Positions 27,991 through 29,176 of a DNA stretch of 29,176 bases are shown here, in pieces; within the stretch, counting starts at the first letter, position 1; the number at the start of each line of letters is the position of its first letter. This stretch comes from Elysia marginata (taxonomy: Eukaryota > Mollusca > Gastropoda > Plakobranchidae), in NCBI GenBank assembly GCA_019649035.1, contig BMAT01004356.1, positions 62,221-91,396 on the forward strand, in the 5' to 3' direction. Under the pieces are notes generated by a model. The model worked only from the letters and a program-made list of their open reading frames with translations, did not search any database and had not been told where the DNA came from. The position numbers and the translations under genes are program-made.

Positions 27991-28305
27991 TAAAGAGTAA
28001 AGAGTAAAAAGCGTTTTTATATAGCGCTTATTGACTAATGTGCTCTGAGCACTTTACATGGGTTCCCCGACAGGCCATTCCCAACCAAAGTACCTTTTGA
28101 ACTCACAGAGGAGAAGCTAGTTAAGCGCATCACTCAAGCATTCTGACAAGATCTTTCACTGCCTATAGTCGGGTACTCATTTAACGCATGAGTGAGGCGA
28201 AGAAATGTGTATAAATAGCCTTTCTCAAGGACTAAACGTCAGCAGGTCTCGAACCCCGGACCTCTCGATCCAAAAGCCGAGCGCCTACCACTAGACTACG
28301 ACGCC
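27991..28305 (-). mobile_element. tRNA-derived SINE, copy 2 (reverse orientation)
   Basis: Same family as 25659-25979. Reverse-strand A box GTGGTAGGCGC (28291-28281) and B box GGTTCGAGACC (28255-28245); its 3' end, reverse strand, reads GCGCTATATAAAAACGC. The Pol III head looks better preserved than in copy 1. It directly abuts the reverse transcriptase remnant to its right, so it may have inserted into that element. Confidence 0.85.
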
Positions 28306-28320
28306 ACTACATTATTATTA

Positions 28321-28746
28321 AAGTTTGAATACCTCCTGAACAAATACAAAGTAAACGTAGTTATACATCTTAAAAACAGCATAACAGAGGACCGGTACTT
28401 TGAAGTGAATAATGGAGTAAAGCAGAGGTGTATGTTTTACCCGCATTTTATAAGTCTTTTTTACGAAACACATCGTGACGAGTGCAATTGGTTTTAAAAG
28501 AACACAGGAACAGGCCCCAGATGTGCAGATGACAAAGCAGTGCTGTCCATACATGTAGGCCAAATTAAACTTAAAGGCCTAAAAATGTCCAGACTGCAAC
28601 TGCAAGAGAACTTAGCAAAGAGACACGACTTTTTAATTAATAAAAGACAAAATTGTGGACAAATACATTCATATACAAGCAGATGCTTAGGCAAAGAGAC
28701 TTGTTCAAAGGATGGGGGCAGGTTTTCAAAGTTTGACAGCTTTTAA
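28321..28746 (+). pseudogene. Decayed non-LTR retrotransposon reverse transcriptase fragment
   Basis: One forward frame reads through 28321-28743 with a single internal TAA (28495-28497) and a terminal TAA at 28744-28746. It contains YFEVNNGVKQRC, close to the F-V-NGVKQGC motif of LINE reverse transcriptases, followed by PHFISLFY (family: PTLFSLF), and in the same frame ADDKAVLS, similar to the catalytic ADD-(T)-A-L block. The spacing between the two motifs is shorter than usual, indicating a deletion. Gly of KQGC is replaced by Arg. Which LINE clade is unclear. Confidence 0.5.
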
Positions 28747-28974
28747 TTTTAAGTTTGAGATCAGAAGGGGGTTAGCTGTGGAAAAAAAATCAAACAAAAG
28801 AACAAAATAAAATGAAAACAGCAAAGAAGACATTGGAAATACAAAGCAGCCAAATGAAATCGCAGAAATCGTGAACTTGAGTCTTTGTTGTCTCCATACA
28901 GCTGTCAACTACTAACAGAACTACAAAGTGATATAGTCTAGTAAAAAAATGCAGTACAAACTTCAGCTGGTGTG
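28747..28974. other. A-rich non-coding spacer
   Basis: No gene recognised. A minus-strand frame covering this and the tandem array is an artefact. Confidence 0.55.
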
Positions 28975-29176
28975 TTCTGGATACATCAAGAGGCAAGAAG
29001 CCCTTGGGACAGCGCGACTCTGTGGCTTGCCAGTCAAAGCTAGGATATTCTGGATACATCAAGAGGCAAGAAGCCCCTGGGACAGCGCGACTCAGTGGTT
29101 TGCCCGTCAAAGCTAGGGTATTCTGGATACGTCAAGAGGCAAGAAGCCCCTGGGACAGCGCGACTCAGTGGCTTGC
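28975..29176. repeat. 73-bp tandem repeat, at least 2.75 copies, cut by the window end
   Basis: TTCTGGATAC starts recur at 28975, 29048 and 29121. Units share CAAGAGGCAAGAAGCCC and GGGACAGCGCGACTC. It is GC-richer than its surroundings, and the period is not a multiple of three. Array probably continues beyond the window. Confidence 0.97.

Noticed and set aside
28790..29110. 106-codon minus-strand frame
   Set aside because: Runs through the 73-bp tandem repeat, whose period shifts frame each unit.
1..29176. CRISPR arrays, bacterial operons, ribosome binding sites, rRNA genes
   Set aside because: The window is intron-bearing eukaryotic DNA; tandem repeats found lack regular unique spacers, and no rRNA-like sequence was seen.

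Overview
This window is eukaryotic nuclear DNA from an invertebrate. It is AT-rich, has small phase-conserved exons in long introns, and carries many short repeats and transposon remnants. The one intact protein gene is a NAA35 (MAK10) orthologue. Two tRNA-derived SINE copies and simple repeats built on CTA, GA and CT fit a lophotrochozoan, most likely a mollusc and possibly a gastropod. That assignment is inference from general style, not from a species-specific marker.

Layout. Positions 1-6530 are upstream flank with no convincing gene. They hold a 150-bp CTA/CTG microsatellite, a GA tract, a CpG-rich patch with a TATA-like box (3535-3756), a pair of diverged copies of an unknown ~230-bp repeat (4375-4609 and 5773-6002) and a CTAG-rich island (5051-5606). 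Positions 6532-23570 (+) are the complete NAA35 coding region in 19 coding exons, giving 720 codons plus TAA. All reading frames join exactly across 18 introns, and a poly(A) signal lies at 23742. One introns is GC-AG; the other 17 are GT-AG. A 192-base assembly gap sits in intron 6 and does not appear to hide coding sequence. Introns carry a piggyBac-like remnant (intron 12), a G-quadruplex-capable C tract (intron 14), a minisatellite that copies the exon 18 splice donor five times and a pogo/Tigger-like nonautonomous element (both intron 18).

Positions 23770-29176 are downstream flank and a graveyard of mobile elements: a TTAA-ended candidate, two more pogo/Tigger-like MITE candidates, two SINE copies in opposite orientation, a decayed non-LTR reverse transcriptase fragment and a 73-bp tandem array that runs off the end of the window.

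NAA35 is the large auxiliary subunit of the NatC N-terminal acetyltransferase. Its partners NAA30 and NAA38 are not in this window. I found no new multi-gene system. The most unusual local structure is the tandem array of splice donors at exon 18.
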